The notes: a model not told the origin generated them from the sequence alone. A stretch of 21,319 nucleotides of DNA from Clostridia bacterium (GCA_017629325.1 JAGBXL010000035.1:1-21319); one strand, 5' to 3'. Positions 7,217 through 16,191 are shown, counted from the first letter of the stretch. Translations and numbers: made by a program.

Positions 7217-9463
7217 ATGAAGAGATTTACAGCATTTTTGCTTTGCTTTTTGCTGTGTGCTTTGCCTGCTTTTTCGGCACAGTATTTATATGAAGAAGGA
7301 TACAGCAAAAAATTAGCCGACGGAATAAATTTTGAATATAAAAATATTTTAACCAAAAACACATGGATTAAAGCCTATGTGGCGTATGTTGACCTTGAAA
7401 ACCCAAACACCGAGTTAAAGGTTATGACCGCAAAAAAAGGCAGCAGCTTTTTGGAAGATGTTAAAACTATGGCACAAAACGAGGGTGCAAGCATTGCTAT
7501 AAATGCCGATTTTTTTAACACAGGCTCAACTCAGACAAATATGCTCGGAATGGTGTATAAAGATGGTGAGCTTATTTCAACCCCTGCTCTAGACAATCAG
7601 GCAAGCTTTGTTTTAACCGAAGACAACAAGGTTTTAATGGATTATTTTTCTTTTTCAGCTACCGTGTATTCACCTCAAGGGTATTCATGCCCTATTTATC
7701 AGATTAACAAAGTTCCCGCATCAGGCGGTGCAATAACCCTTCTAACAGACAAATGGGCAGATAAAACATGGGGTGTGGGCTTTAAGGAAATTTTGGTTCA
7801 GAGCGATGCAGTTGTTGAAATAAGAGAGGCTGCCTCCGATGCTGCACCTATGATAAAAAATGGCTATGTGCTTGTTACAAACCCTGAGGTGAATGGATTT
7901 TTTGATAATTTTAAGGTTGGAGACAGCGTTAAAATAGAATTTAATTTAACTCCCGATATTGAAGGTATTAAAGAAGCAACAGGCGGAAACACTCTTCTTG
8001 TTGACGATGGAAAAATTGCAAGCTTCACAGGTAATGTTACGGGCTATGCACAAAGGAGTGCTGTTGGAATAAAGGAAGATGGCAAAACCCTTATTCTTGC
8101 AGTTACAGACGGCAGGCAAGAAGATTGCCGCGGTTTAACCCAAACAGAAATGGCAGAACTAATGATAAGCCTTGGAGCAAAAAAAGCAATAAATTTAGAT
8201 GGCGGCGGCTCATCTACCTTTGTTATAAAAAACAATGACGGCAGCTACAAGGCGGCAAACGGGGCTAGTTATCTGCGACCTGTTTCAACTGCAATAGGAA
8301 TTAAAGATTTTGGCAAAAAAGGAAGCAAGGCAAAATCGGGAATATTAAAGATAGACAAGGAAAGTATTCTTTTGGGCGATTCGGTTAATTTAAGTGCTGA
8401 ATTTTTTGATGAATACGGCTTGGAATTTTATCCGCAAAAAACAAATGTTAAATATTACACCGCAGACGGACAAACAATAAAAGACGGTGTGTTTACTCCG
8501 CAAAAAACAGGAAAGCACACTTTATATGCCGCATCAGACGATGCAATATGCAAGGCGGAAGTTTTAGTTACAGACAAGATTTCATCTCTTAACATTTTGG
8601 AAAATGACTTGAAATTTAAAAAAGGTGAAACAAAAAGTGTTTCTATAAGAGCTTTTGACAATGAGGGCAGGCTTATATCTGTTAACCCTTCACTTATAGA
8701 GTGGAAATCGGACAATTCAAATGTTAATGTTAAAGACGGCAAGGTAAGCATTTTAAAAGATGACGAGGCGGGAGTTATAACTGCCATATATGACGGAAAG
8801 AAAGACTATGTTAGCATTAACAGAAATACATTTGATAAAAAAGCACCATTTGCATCGGAGACCGATGCGGTAAATGCGTTTAAAGGAAAAATAGACGGTG
8901 CTCACACAGTTGCAATAAGCGGAAATGTGCCTAAAGCCTCTACCCTTTTAAATAAATATTATTCTCTTGAAAGACTTAAAGCTTTAAGCTTATATGACAA
9001 AGCTTATGTAACAGATAATTATTATACAGAAAATCAGGAAGAAAACACAATATCTGCAAAGGATTACAGTATTTACACAAAAGATTCAACAAGCTTTGTA
9101 ACCCTTAATTCAAAAAACAATAAATTTTTAAATGCGGCTCACTGGGCAGGAATATTCAGTGATTTAAAAAACAATTCAAAAAATATTGTTTTTATAACCC
9201 AACAGCCTAGCTGGGAGCTTCCTAAAGAGGAAGAAGCCAGATTAAAGAAAATGTTTAAAGAAGCTACCCAAAATGGCAAGAATGTGTTTTATGTTTATTC
9301 GGGCACTAAGCCTGAGGTGCATATAGAAGATAGTGTGGTTTATATTTGCTCGGGTCAGGTTGAAGAATATAAAACAAGCACCATGGAAGAAACAAAGAAA
9401 TACTGTGCTTATGTGGTGTTTAGCGTTAAGGGAAATGAAATAAGATTTGAGTTTGCACAATAA
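7217..9463 (+). CDS. Secreted phosphodiester glycosidase (NAGPA domain) protein
   Basis: A 748-residue exported protein. Residues 1-21 form a signal peptide (MKRFTAFLLCFLLCALPAFSA). About residues 60-365 form a phosphodiester glycosidase/NAGPA domain: INADFFNTGS, AVGIKEDGKTLILAVTDGR, AINLDGGGSSTFV around Asp328 and a closing LRPVSTAIGI. Such domains cleave sugar-phosphodiester bonds, here perhaps in a wall or exopolysaccharide. Residues about 375-540 look like two beta-sandwich (Big/Ig-like) domains. The final ~200 residues resemble a calcineurin-like phosphoesterase that has lost its metal ligands (ITQQPSW, VYSGTKPEVHIEDSVVYICSG). The ATG at 7217 has GGAAAGGA upstream; an earlier TTG frame at 7163 would spoil the signal peptide. 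It is divergent from the polysaccharide operon. I see no convincing promoter for it in the AT-rich gap. Confidence 0.85.
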   Translation: MKRFTAFLLCFLLCALPAFSAQYLYEEGYSKKLADGINFEYKNILTKNTWIKAYVAYVDLENPNTELKVMTAKKGSSFLEDVKTMAQNEGASIAINADFFNTGSTQTNMLGMVYKDGELISTPALDNQASFVLTEDNKVLMDYFSFSATVYSPQGYSCPIYQINKVPASGGAITLLTDKWADKTWGVGFKEILVQSDAVVEIREAASDAAPMIKNGYVLVTNPEVNGFFDNFKVGDSVKIEFNLTPDIEGIKEATGGNTLLVDDGKIASFTGNVTGYAQRSAVGIKEDGKTLILAVTDGRQEDCRGLTQTEMAELMISLGAKKAINLDGGGSSTFVIKNNDGSYKAANGASYLRPVSTAIGIKDFGKKGSKAKSGILKIDKESILLGDSVNLSAEFFDEYGLEFYPQKTNVKYYTADGQTIKDGVFTPQKTGKHTLYAASDDAICKAEVLVTDKISSLNILENDLKFKKGETKSVSIRAFDNEGRLISVNPSLIEWKSDNSNVNVKDGKVSILKDDEAGVITAIYDGKKDYVSINRNTFDKKAPFASETDAVNAFKGKIDGAHTVAISGNVPKASTLLNKYYSLERLKALSLYDKAYVTDNYYTENQEENTISAKDYSIYTKDSTSFVTLNSKNNKFLNAAHWAGIFSDLKNNSKNIVFITQQPSWELPKEEEARLKKMFKEATQNGKNVFYVYSGTKPEVHIEDSVVYICSGQVEEYKTSTMEETKKYCAYVVFSVKGNEIRFEFAQ

Positions 9464-9470
9464 AAACAAA

Positions 9471-9503
9471 AAGAAACCTATCGTTTTCGATAGGTTTCTT
9501 TTA
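9471..9503. terminator. Bidirectional intrinsic terminator
   Basis: A 13-bp perfect stem (9471-9483 with 9488-9500) closed by a TTTT loop, with T-rich sequence downstream on the plus strand and T-rich sequence (complement of 9461-9470) downstream on the minus strand. It lies between the convergent glycosidase and pgsA genes and can end both transcripts. Confidence 0.9.
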
Positions 9504-9543
9504 TATTCCTTTGCGTTCCGGAGCATTTTTACATTTCCGAATT

Positions 9544-10110
9544 TTACTGGTCTGCTAAAAGCTCCTTATTCTTTGCAAGATATTCTATACCTGAATAGAT
9601 AGTATAGATAGTTGCAATAAACATAGCTATGTAGCCTGGGGTGAAGCTTCTTCCAAAAATATTGATATTAAGGTTACCATAAACGGGTTCATTGCCAAAG
9701 AGGAACACGCAGATAACGGCTATAATCTGAATAACTGTTTTGATTTTACCTGTCATACTTGCGGCAATAACAACTCCCTTACTCATTGCAACTGTTCTTA
9801 AACCTGTTACAATAAACTCACGGGCAATAATAAGAACTGCCATATAGCCTGCGATTTCGTTTTCTTCTACAAAGCAGATAAGAGCTGTTGCAATTAAGAG
9901 CTTATCGGCTAAGGGGTCGATAAACTTGCCAAAGTCTGTTACCATTTTATAGTTTCTGGCAACATAGCCATCTACACCGTCGGTAAATGCAGCAAGAGCA
10001 AAAATAAGGCATGCCACTAAATTATGATAAGGAAAATCAATAAGATAAGCTATCATAAAAATGGGTATCATGCAGATTCTTGTCATTGTGATTTTATTTG
10101 CTAGATTCAT
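9544..10110 (-). CDS. pgsA: CDP-diacylglycerol--glycerol-3-phosphate 3-phosphatidyltransferase
   Basis: A 188-residue integral membrane enzyme making phosphatidylglycerol phosphate from CDP-diacylglycerol and glycerol-3-phosphate, the committed step to phosphatidylglycerol and cardiolipin. The CDP-alcohol phosphotransferase motif is complete: Asp44, Asp47-Gly48, Ala51-Arg52, Gly61, Asp65 and Asp69 in DGVDGYVARNYKMVTDFGKF followed by IDPLADK. Length is normal. The ATG at 10110 has GAAAGGA upstream and starts 1 bp after the rimO stop. The in-frame upstream start at 10149 would overlap rimO and lacks support. It is the last gene of the operon. Confidence 0.95.
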   Translation of the reverse strand: MNLANKITMTRICMIPIFMIAYLIDFPYHNLVACLIFALAAFTDGVDGYVARNYKMVTDFGKFIDPLADKLLIATALICFVEENEIAGYMAVLIIAREFIVTGLRTVAMSKGVVIAASMTGKIKTVIQIIAVICVFLFGNEPVYGNLNINIFGRSFTPGYIAMFIATIYTIYSGIEYLAKNKELLADQ

Positions 10111-10111
10111 T

Positions 10112-11449
10112 TTAATCGTCCTTTCGTGAGGTGGTTTTGCCAACCACATCGTATTCTGAATGGTCTATAATTTCTATTTCAACTATGTCGCCTGCATCAA
10201 GCTCGTCCTCGCTGTAAACGAAAGCTACTCCATCTACATCGGGGGTATCGGTTGAGCATCTGCCAACATAAGAGAATTCTTCTTCGTCATACCCCTCTAT
10301 TAAAACAAAGACCTTTTTGCCGATTTTTTCTTTGTTTAATTCAAGGGATACAAGCTGCTGCAGTTTCATAAGTTCATCTCTGCGGCTTATCTTTATATCT
10401 TCATCTACCTGATTTTCAAAATTATATGCCGCTGTTCCTTCTTCGCGGGAATAGGTGAACACGCCTACTTTGTCTATTCGGTATTTTTTTACAAAATCCT
10501 TTAAAATTTCAAAATCTTTTTGTGTTTCACCAGGGAAACCCGTTATAAGAGAGGTTCTTATGGAAAGATTGGGTATTTTTTGTCTTAATTTTTCTATTAA
10601 GCCCTCAACCTCTTGCTTGCGGCTTTTTCTGCCCATAAGCTTTAGGATATTATCGCTTATATGCTGAATAGGCATATCTAAATATTTAACTATTTTTTTA
10701 TTAGAAGCTATTTCTTCTATTAAATCGTTTGTTATATTTTCGGGGTAGCAGTATTGAAGCCTTATCCATTCTATGCCATCTATTTTTGAAAGCTCCTTTA
10801 AAAGATGAGCTAAACTAGAGCCAATGTCTTTACCATAACAGGCGGTGTCCTGGGCAACTAAAATCAGTTCTTTAACACCATCAGCTGCCAATTTTTTTGC
10901 CTCTTTTAATATGCTATCCATTGGCCGTGAGCGAAATTTGCCTCTTAATTTTGGAATTATACAATAGGTGCAGAAATTATCGCAGCCATCGGCAATTTTT
11001 AAATATGCACTGTAAAAGGGTGTGCTTTTTATTCGGGGAAGCTCATAGCTTACGGGAGTATTTTCATTGCTTACAATAGCGGTTTTTTTACCCTCGTTAT
11101 AAAAATTCTTTATAGCTTTTGCAATTTCGGGGTAATCGTTTGTGCCTAAGATTATATCAACCTCGGGAAGAGATTTTTCTATGTCCTCTTTATACCTTTG
11201 TGCAAGGCAGCCCGTTACAACTAAAAGCTCGCATTTATTTTCTTTAAGCTGTGCCATTTCTAAAATGGCATTTATGGATTCTTCTTTGGCTGAATCTATA
11301 AAGGCACAGGTATTAACAACTATTATATCGCTTTCCTTAGCATCGGCAGTTATTTCAAAGCCATCTTCTGTAAGAATGCCGAGCATAGTTTCGGTGTCGG
11401 TTAAATTTTTGGCACATCCAAGGGATATAAAGCCTATTTTTTTATTCAT
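10112..11449 (-). CDS. rimO: Ribosomal protein S12 methylthiotransferase RimO
   Basis: A 445-residue radical-SAM enzyme that adds a methylthio group to an aspartate of ribosomal protein S12. The N-terminal UPF0004 domain has its three cluster cysteines (Cys12 in LGCAKN, Cys48 in NTCAF, Cys81 in TGCLAQ). The radical-SAM CxxxCxxC is at Cys156, Cys160 and Cys163 (CDNFCTYC). A TRAM domain closes the protein (about residues 375-445). LGCAKN and the C-terminal DxDGVAFV pattern favour RimO over MiaB. The ATG at 11449 has AAGGAG 7-8 bases upstream and overlaps the recX stop by 8 bp, so translation is probably coupled. Confidence 0.95.
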   Translation of the reverse strand: MNKKIGFISLGCAKNLTDTETMLGILTEDGFEITADAKESDIIVVNTCAFIDSAKEESINAILEMAQLKENKCELLVVTGCLAQRYKEDIEKSLPEVDIILGTNDYPEIAKAIKNFYNEGKKTAIVSNENTPVSYELPRIKSTPFYSAYLKIADGCDNFCTYCIIPKLRGKFRSRPMDSILKEAKKLAADGVKELILVAQDTACYGKDIGSSLAHLLKELSKIDGIEWIRLQYCYPENITNDLIEEIASNKKIVKYLDMPIQHISDNILKLMGRKSRKQEVEGLIEKLRQKIPNLSIRTSLITGFPGETQKDFEILKDFVKKYRIDKVGVFTYSREEGTAAYNFENQVDEDIKISRRDELMKLQQLVSLELNKEKIGKKVFVLIEGYDEEEFSYVGRCSTDTPDVDGVAFVYSEDELDAGDIVEIEIIDHSEYDVVGKTTSRKDD

Positions 11450-12071
11450 TTGAAATCTCCTTAATTGCTTCGGATATTGCAGCGGTGATTTCAGGAAAAT
11501 CAAAGCCTTTTGAAGCAAAGTGGCGGGTTATTTTTGCCTTTGTTTTAGCATCAGTTAAATCGTTTTGAGAATACCTCTGGCAAATATATGCTTTCATATT
11601 GCATATAGCATCACCTGGGTTATATGAAGATAATATTTCTTCAATAATATCTGCATTTACGCCCTTAAGCTGCATTTCGTAGCGTATTTTCTTTTTGCCC
11701 CACATTTTTTCAAGGCAATATTCAAAAAACATCTGGGCATAGCTTTCATCGTCGATATAGCCAAGAGATTCAAGTTCGTTTATTACCTCGGCTATGATTA
11801 TTTGGTTATAGCCTTTTTCAGAGAGCTTATCGCAAAGAAGCTTTTTTGTTATGCTTTTTCGCGATAAAATGCCAAGTGCATAGTCTCTTGCTTTTGTAAA
11901 CTGGCTATCCATTAAAAGATTTTTTATTTCTTTTTCGCTTAAATCTCTGCCTTCCTTTAAGCCTTTTAAAATGGTTTCGGCACTATCGAAGGAAAAAGCA
12001 AACTCCTCGTCTATAAAAACATTTACTTTAAGTGCATTATTTTTTTGAGGCGAAATTTTAGTTATTTTCAC
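11442..12071 (-). CDS. recX: Regulatory protein RecX
   Basis: A 209-residue all-helical protein that modulates RecA filaments. The RecX three-helix repeats are visible: ARDYALGILSRKSITKKLLCDKL, GYIDDESYAQMFFEYCLEKMWGKKKIRYEM with GVNADIIEEIL, and a C-terminal KAKITRHFASKGFDFPEI. The start is GTG at 12071, whose GTGA overlaps the recA stop by 4 bp, so translation should be coupled. No strong ribosome site of its own is seen. It lies directly after recA, the common arrangement. Confidence 0.93.
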   Translation of the reverse strand: MKITKISPQKNNALKVNVFIDEEFAFSFDSAETILKGLKEGRDLSEKEIKNLLMDSQFTKARDYALGILSRKSITKKLLCDKLSEKGYNQIIIAEVINELESLGYIDDESYAQMFFEYCLEKMWGKKKIRYEMQLKGVNADIIEEILSSYNPGDAICNMKAYICQRYSQNDLTDAKTKAKITRHFASKGFDFPEITAAISEAIKEISNE

Positions 12072-13144
12072 TCTTTATCTTCTGCCTTACTTACAATTTG
12101 TTTTCTTGCTTCTTCTTTAGCCTGATTTTCGAGCTCAACTTTTTCTATTATCATATTATATATGCTTTCGGTAAATTCAGGATTCTGACGCATATATTCT
12201 TTGGTTTTGTCTCTGCCCTGACCAATGTGCTCGCCGTTATAGGAATACCATGCACCACCCTTTTGAATGATGTCATACTGCACGGCGATATCTAAAATAT
12301 TACCCTCGCGGGAAATACCCTCACCAAACATAATATCGAATTCTGCTTCTTTAAATGGAGGAGCGAGCTTATTTTTAACAACCTTTGCTCTTGTTCTGTT
12401 GCCGATTATGTTGGAGCCATCTTTTATAGCTTCGATTTTTCTAACATCTATACGAACAGATGAATAGAATTTTAAAGCTCTTCCGCCTGTTGTTACCTCG
12501 GGGTTACCATACATAACTCCAACCTTTTCACGAAGCTGATTTATAAAAATGGCAACTGTGTTTGATTTGTGGATAACGCTTGTGAGTTTTCTGAGTGCCT
12601 GGCTCATAAGGCGGGCATGAAGACCAACATGGGAATCACCCATTACACCTGCAATTTCTGCCTTAGGAACAAGGGCTGCAACTGAATCTACAACTATAAC
12701 ATCAATGGCACCGCTTCGGGCAAGAGCTTCGGCAATCTCGAGTGCCTGCTCGCCTGTGTCGGGCTGTGCAACTATAAGACGGTCGATATCTACGCCAAGC
12801 TTTTGAGCATAGATTGGGTCTAAGGCATGCTCAGCATCAATAAATGCAACCTCACCGCCTTTTTTCTGTGCTTCGGCTATAACATGGAGAGATACTGTTG
12901 TTTTACCCGATGATTCGGGACCATATATCTCAACTATTCTGCCTCTTGGAAGACCGCCTGTGCCAAGAGCTAAATCAAGGCTTAATGAGCCTGTGGGAAT
13001 AACCTCAACCTTTATGGAGGGAGCATTGCCAAGACGCATAACGGAGCCTTCGCCATAAGTTTTTTCTATTTGGGCAAGGGCTGCGGCAAGAGCCTCGGCT
13101 CTGTCGCCGTTATTTTCTATAACCATTTTACCTTTTCCTGCCAT
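12068..13144 (-). CDS. recA: Recombinase RecA
   Basis: A 358-residue RecA, the DNA strand-exchange ATPase and SOS co-protease. Walker A is GPESSGKT (residues 75-82), Walker B is IDVIVVDSVAAL, and the DNA-binding loops follow (GVMGDSHVGLHARLMSQALR and NQLREKVGVMYGNPEVTTGG). The C-terminal tail is acidic and lysine-rich. The ATG at 13144 is chosen because GAGGTG lies 6 bases upstream; an in-frame GTG at 13153 is part of that site. The gap to the pncC stop is 13 bp. No LexA-type operator was found before the gene, which appears to depend on the operon promoter. Confidence 0.98.
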   Translation of the reverse strand: MAGKGKMVIENNGDRAEALAAALAQIEKTYGEGSVMRLGNAPSIKVEVIPTGSLSLDLALGTGGLPRGRIVEIYGPESSGKTTVSLHVIAEAQKKGGEVAFIDAEHALDPIYAQKLGVDIDRLIVAQPDTGEQALEIAEALARSGAIDVIVVDSVAALVPKAEIAGVMGDSHVGLHARLMSQALRKLTSVIHKSNTVAIFINQLREKVGVMYGNPEVTTGGRALKFYSSVRIDVRKIEAIKDGSNIIGNRTRAKVVKNKLAPPFKEAEFDIMFGEGISREGNILDIAVQYDIIQKGGAWYSYNGEHIGQGRDKTKEYMRQNPEFTESIYNMIIEKVELENQAKEEARKQIVSKAEDKE

Positions 13145-13157
13145 TTTTATCACCTCA

Positions 13158-13655
13158 TCAATTTTTTTCTATTATGTTTATTATCATCTCTAAGGCCGAA
13201 TTAACTGTTTGCTGCCTTACTTCATCGCGGTTTCCTTTAAAAATAAATCTATTAAATGATGTTTTATTTTTAAAAGCAAGCCCTATATACACTAAGCCAA
13301 CCGGCTTTTCTTTAGTTCCGCCGCCCGGCCCTGCTATGCCGCTTACCGAAACTGCAATATCACTGCCCGATACATTAAGAGCACCTTCTGCCATTTCCAA
13401 AACGGTTTGGGCACTTACGGCTCCAAATTCTTTTAGGGTTTCTTCTTTAACGCCTATAAGCTTTTGTTTAGCTTCGTTACTATATGTTACAAAGCCATAG
13501 CCATAGTAGGAAGATATGCCGGGGATTGATGTGAGACACGCTCCTATCATTCCGCCCGTGCAGCTTTCGGCAGTTGATATTTTTAAGTTTTTTTCTTTTA
13601 AAAGCTCAAAGAGTTTTTGCTTTAGTTTTTCAGTTTTTAATAAAATATCTTCCAT
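13158..13655 (-). CDS. pncC: CinA C-terminal domain nicotinamide-nucleotide amidohydrolase
   Basis: A 165-residue stand-alone CinA C-terminal domain, a family known to deamidate nicotinamide mononucleotide to nicotinic acid mononucleotide for NAD recycling. Marks are STAESCTGGMIGACLTSIPG (about residues 27-46), YSNEAKQKLIGV, VSGIAGPGGGTKEKPVGLVYIG and a conserved C-terminal FKGNRDEVRQ. It lacks the N-terminal MoCF-like domain of full CinA. The ATG at 13655 is 8 bp after the thiI stop, with GAGGTG supplied by the end of thiI. Position just before recA matches the classic cinA-recA linkage. Confidence 0.92.
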   Translation of the reverse strand: MEDILLKTEKLKQKLFELLKEKNLKISTAESCTGGMIGACLTSIPGISSYYGYGFVTYSNEAKQKLIGVKEETLKEFGAVSAQTVLEMAEGALNVSGSDIAVSVSGIAGPGGGTKEKPVGLVYIGLAFKNKTSFNRFIFKGNRDEVRQQTVNSALEMIINIIEKN

Positions 13656-13663
13656 TTTAAGCT

Positions 13664-14824
13664 TTACACCTCTACGGTTTCTGTGCCTTCCACCGCTTCG
13701 TTTATCAAACGCTCAATATCTAATTTTTCCTGGGAGAAAACAATTCTTTCTATTTTGGGCTTAGTTGTGGGGTGGCGTGGTGTGAATACTGTGCAGCAAT
13801 CCTCATAGGGAAGAATTGAGGTTTCGAAGGTATCTATTTTTCTTGAAATTTCAACAATTTCTTCTTTATCCATTCCAATTAGTGGGCGGAAAACAGGCAT
13901 ATTTACCGCATCGTCGGTAACAGCTAAGGCAGACATTGTCTGGCTTGCAACCTGACCAATGCTCTCGCCTGTTATAAGAGCCTGACAGCCTCTTTTTATA
14001 GCAATTCTTTCAGCTATTGCCATCATAAAACGACGCATAACCAAGGTTAAGTGCTCCTCGGGGCATTTATCTCTTATTTCAAGCTGAATATCGGTAAAGG
14101 GAACAATGTGCACCTTTAAACTACCTGTGTAGGAAGCAATTATTGATGCAAGCTTTAAGACCTTATCTTTTGCTCTGTCGCTGGTGTAGGGATAGCTAAA
14201 GAAATGCACAGCCTCCATATATACTCCCCTTTTGCCTATCATGTAGCCTGCCACGGGGCTATCTATTCCACCAGATAAAAGAAGCATCGCCTTACCGTTT
14301 GAACCCGAGGGCATACCGCCCGCACCCTGAATTTTATCAAGGTGAACATATCCGTGTTCTCTTATTTCAACATAAACATTTATTTCGGGGTTTTTAACAT
14401 CTACCGAAAGGTTTGGAAAGGCATCGAGTATTCTGCCGCCTATCTCCTCGCAGATTTCGGGAGACTGCATGTGGAATTTTTTATCTGCCCTTTTGGCAAT
14501 TACCTTAAAGGTTTTTGCATTTTTTAATTCGGTAGCAAAATTTTCTACTATCTGCTTTTCAATATCGTCCATATTTTTTTCGGCACCGTAGGCAACTACG
14601 ATTGAAACTATGCCGAAAACCTTTTTTAGTTTTTCAACTATTGAATCGGTGCAGCTATCGTCTTTAGGCTCAATATATATGGTAGCCTGAGCCTTATAGA
14701 TTTTAAGCTCACATTCGTCTTTTAACGCCTGCCTTATGTTTTTAACAAGCAAATCTTCAAATACGGGGCGGTTTAAGCCCTTTAAAATTATTTCGCCGTA
14801 GCGTACAAGAACTAATCTGTTCAT
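13664..14824 (-). CDS. thiI: tRNA 4-thiouridine synthase ThiI (no rhodanese domain)
   Basis: A 386-residue enzyme that adenylates and thiolates U8 of tRNA. An N-terminal ferredoxin-like domain and THUMP domain (about residues 60-165) precede the PP-loop SGGIDS (184-189). The conserved ALITGESIGQVASQTM and LPYEDCCTVFTPRHPTT segments follow. There is no C-terminal rhodanese domain, unlike the E. coli enzyme, which matches the Bacillus/Clostridia form that takes sulfur directly from a dedicated cysteine desulfurase. Such a gene lies 9 bp upstream. The start ATG has TAGGAG in good position. Confidence 0.95.
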   Translation of the reverse strand: MNRLVLVRYGEIILKGLNRPVFEDLLVKNIRQALKDECELKIYKAQATIYIEPKDDSCTDSIVEKLKKVFGIVSIVVAYGAEKNMDDIEKQIVENFATELKNAKTFKVIAKRADKKFHMQSPEICEEIGGRILDAFPNLSVDVKNPEINVYVEIREHGYVHLDKIQGAGGMPSGSNGKAMLLLSGGIDSPVAGYMIGKRGVYMEAVHFFSYPYTSDRAKDKVLKLASIIASYTGSLKVHIVPFTDIQLEIRDKCPEEHLTLVMRRFMMAIAERIAIKRGCQALITGESIGQVASQTMSALAVTDDAVNMPVFRPLIGMDKEEIVEISRKIDTFETSILPYEDCCTVFTPRHPTTKPKIERIVFSQEKLDIERLINEAVEGTETVEV

Positions 14825-14833
14825 TGAAATCTC

Positions 14834-15973
14834 CTATTTCATTATTTTTCTTAAGAGTGGTATTTCTTTTATTAAAACCTCTGCGGTATAGTCTATTTCT
14901 TCTATTGTGTTAAAAGAAGAAAAAGAAAATCTTACCGCACTGTCGATGATGTTATCTTTTAAATTCATTTCTTTTAGCACATAGCTATATTTTTTCTTTT
15001 TTGAATTACAGGCAGAACCTGTGGAAACATATATCCCTTTTGATTCTAAAACATGCAGCAGCACTTCGCTTTTAACTCCTGGGAAGGATACATTAAGTAT
15101 GCTGCAAACCGAATTTTCGGGGGAATTTATAATAACATTTTCTATTCCACAGCAAAGCTTTTCTTTAAGATGCTGCTTTAAGCTTTCCATTTTTTTTGCA
15201 TCTTCTTCTAAATTAGAAATTTTAATTTCGGCTGCCTTTGCAAAGCTGGAAGCAGATGCAATATTTTCGGTGCCCGAGCGAAGAGATTTTTCCTGGGAGC
15301 CGCCATAAACTATGGGGTTTATTTTTAGATTGTTTTTAACATACAGACCGCCTATGCCATTTGGCCCGTGAATTTTGTGGGAAGATAGGCTAAGCATATC
15401 TATATTTTGTTTTTTAACATTAATACTAAGCTTTCCATAGCCTTGAACTGCATCAACATGGAGTGATGCCTTGCCTCTTTTTAGACTTGCTATTTCTTCA
15501 ATGGGAAAGATGGCTCCGTTTTCGTTGTTGACATACATAAAGCTAAGAAGAATTGTTTTATCATTTATTAAATCTTTTAAAGCATTAATATTTGGAAACC
15601 CAAAGGAATCAACGGGAACATAGCAAACCTCAAAGCCCTGAGATTCTAAATATTTAAAAGGCTCTAAAACTGCCGCGTGTTCGGTTGGCTGGGTTATTAT
15701 GCGATTTCCTTCTCTTTTATTTGCCATTGCATAACCTATTATTGCAAGGTTATTGCTTTCGGTGCCGCCTGAAGTGAAATAAAATTCATTAGGGCTGCAC
15801 CCTATTGACTTTGCAAGTGTTTCACGGCTTTTATTTAAACTATCTTCGGCAAATTTGCCCATGCGGTGAAGCGACGAGGGATTTGCATAGTTTGAGCTCA
15901 TTACCTCGCACATAACATTTACTGCTTCCTCATAGGGTTTTGTTGTTGCACTGTTATCAAGATAAACTTCCAT
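14834..15973 (-). CDS. Cysteine desulfurase (NifS/IscS/NifZ type)
   Basis: A 379-residue PLP-dependent enzyme that releases sulfur from cysteine as a persulfide. His99 (TEHAAVLE), Asp174 (HVDAVQGYG), Lys200 (SLSSHKIHGPNGIGG) for PLP, and Cys322 in a STGSACNS loop for the persulfide are all present. The pairing with thiI suggests it supplies sulfur for 4-thiouridine, as NifZ does in B. subtilis, and it might also feed the RimO Fe-S clusters. The ribosome site is weak (AAAAGAG). It is the first gene of the seven-gene operon. Confidence 0.93.
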   Translation of the reverse strand: MEVYLDNSATTKPYEEAVNVMCEVMSSNYANPSSLHRMGKFAEDSLNKSRETLAKSIGCSPNEFYFTSGGTESNNLAIIGYAMANKREGNRIITQPTEHAAVLEPFKYLESQGFEVCYVPVDSFGFPNINALKDLINDKTILLSFMYVNNENGAIFPIEEIASLKRGKASLHVDAVQGYGKLSINVKKQNIDMLSLSSHKIHGPNGIGGLYVKNNLKINPIVYGGSQEKSLRSGTENIASASSFAKAAEIKISNLEEDAKKMESLKQHLKEKLCCGIENVIINSPENSVCSILNVSFPGVKSEVLLHVLESKGIYVSTGSACNSKKKKYSYVLKEMNLKDNIIDSAVRFSFSSFNTIEEIDYTAEVLIKEIPLLRKIMK

Positions 15974-16011
15974 ATATCATACTCTTTTCGTAAATTAACA
16001 CATATATAAAT

Positions 16012-16040
16012 ATACTATCACATTTTATGCTTTTTTTCAA
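16012..16040 (-). promoter_or_regulatory. Promoter of the desulfurase-thiI-recA-pgsA operon
   Basis: Minus strand TTGAAA (16035-16040) and TAGTAT (16012-16017) are 17 bases apart, with an extended -10 TG one base before the hexamer. The -35 box has one mismatch and the -10 box two. It lies about 40 bp upstream of the desulfurase start. Confidence 0.7.
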
Positions 16041-16191
16041 GTGTTACGCTTTATCTTACAATATATTTTTATCATAAAGAGTGTACAAAAAAACGGACAG
16101 CAATTATCAAAGCTTGTTTTTAAGAAAAAATGACCGTTATGTTAACAATGTGTAAATCTTTTTATTTTTACTTTATTTTTATTTTATTATG

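Noticed and set aside
16092..16138. AACGG...CCGTT inverted repeat followed by T tract in the divergent gap
   Set aside because: The arms are only 5-6 bp with a loop of nearly 40 nt, too weak to call a terminator or operator.
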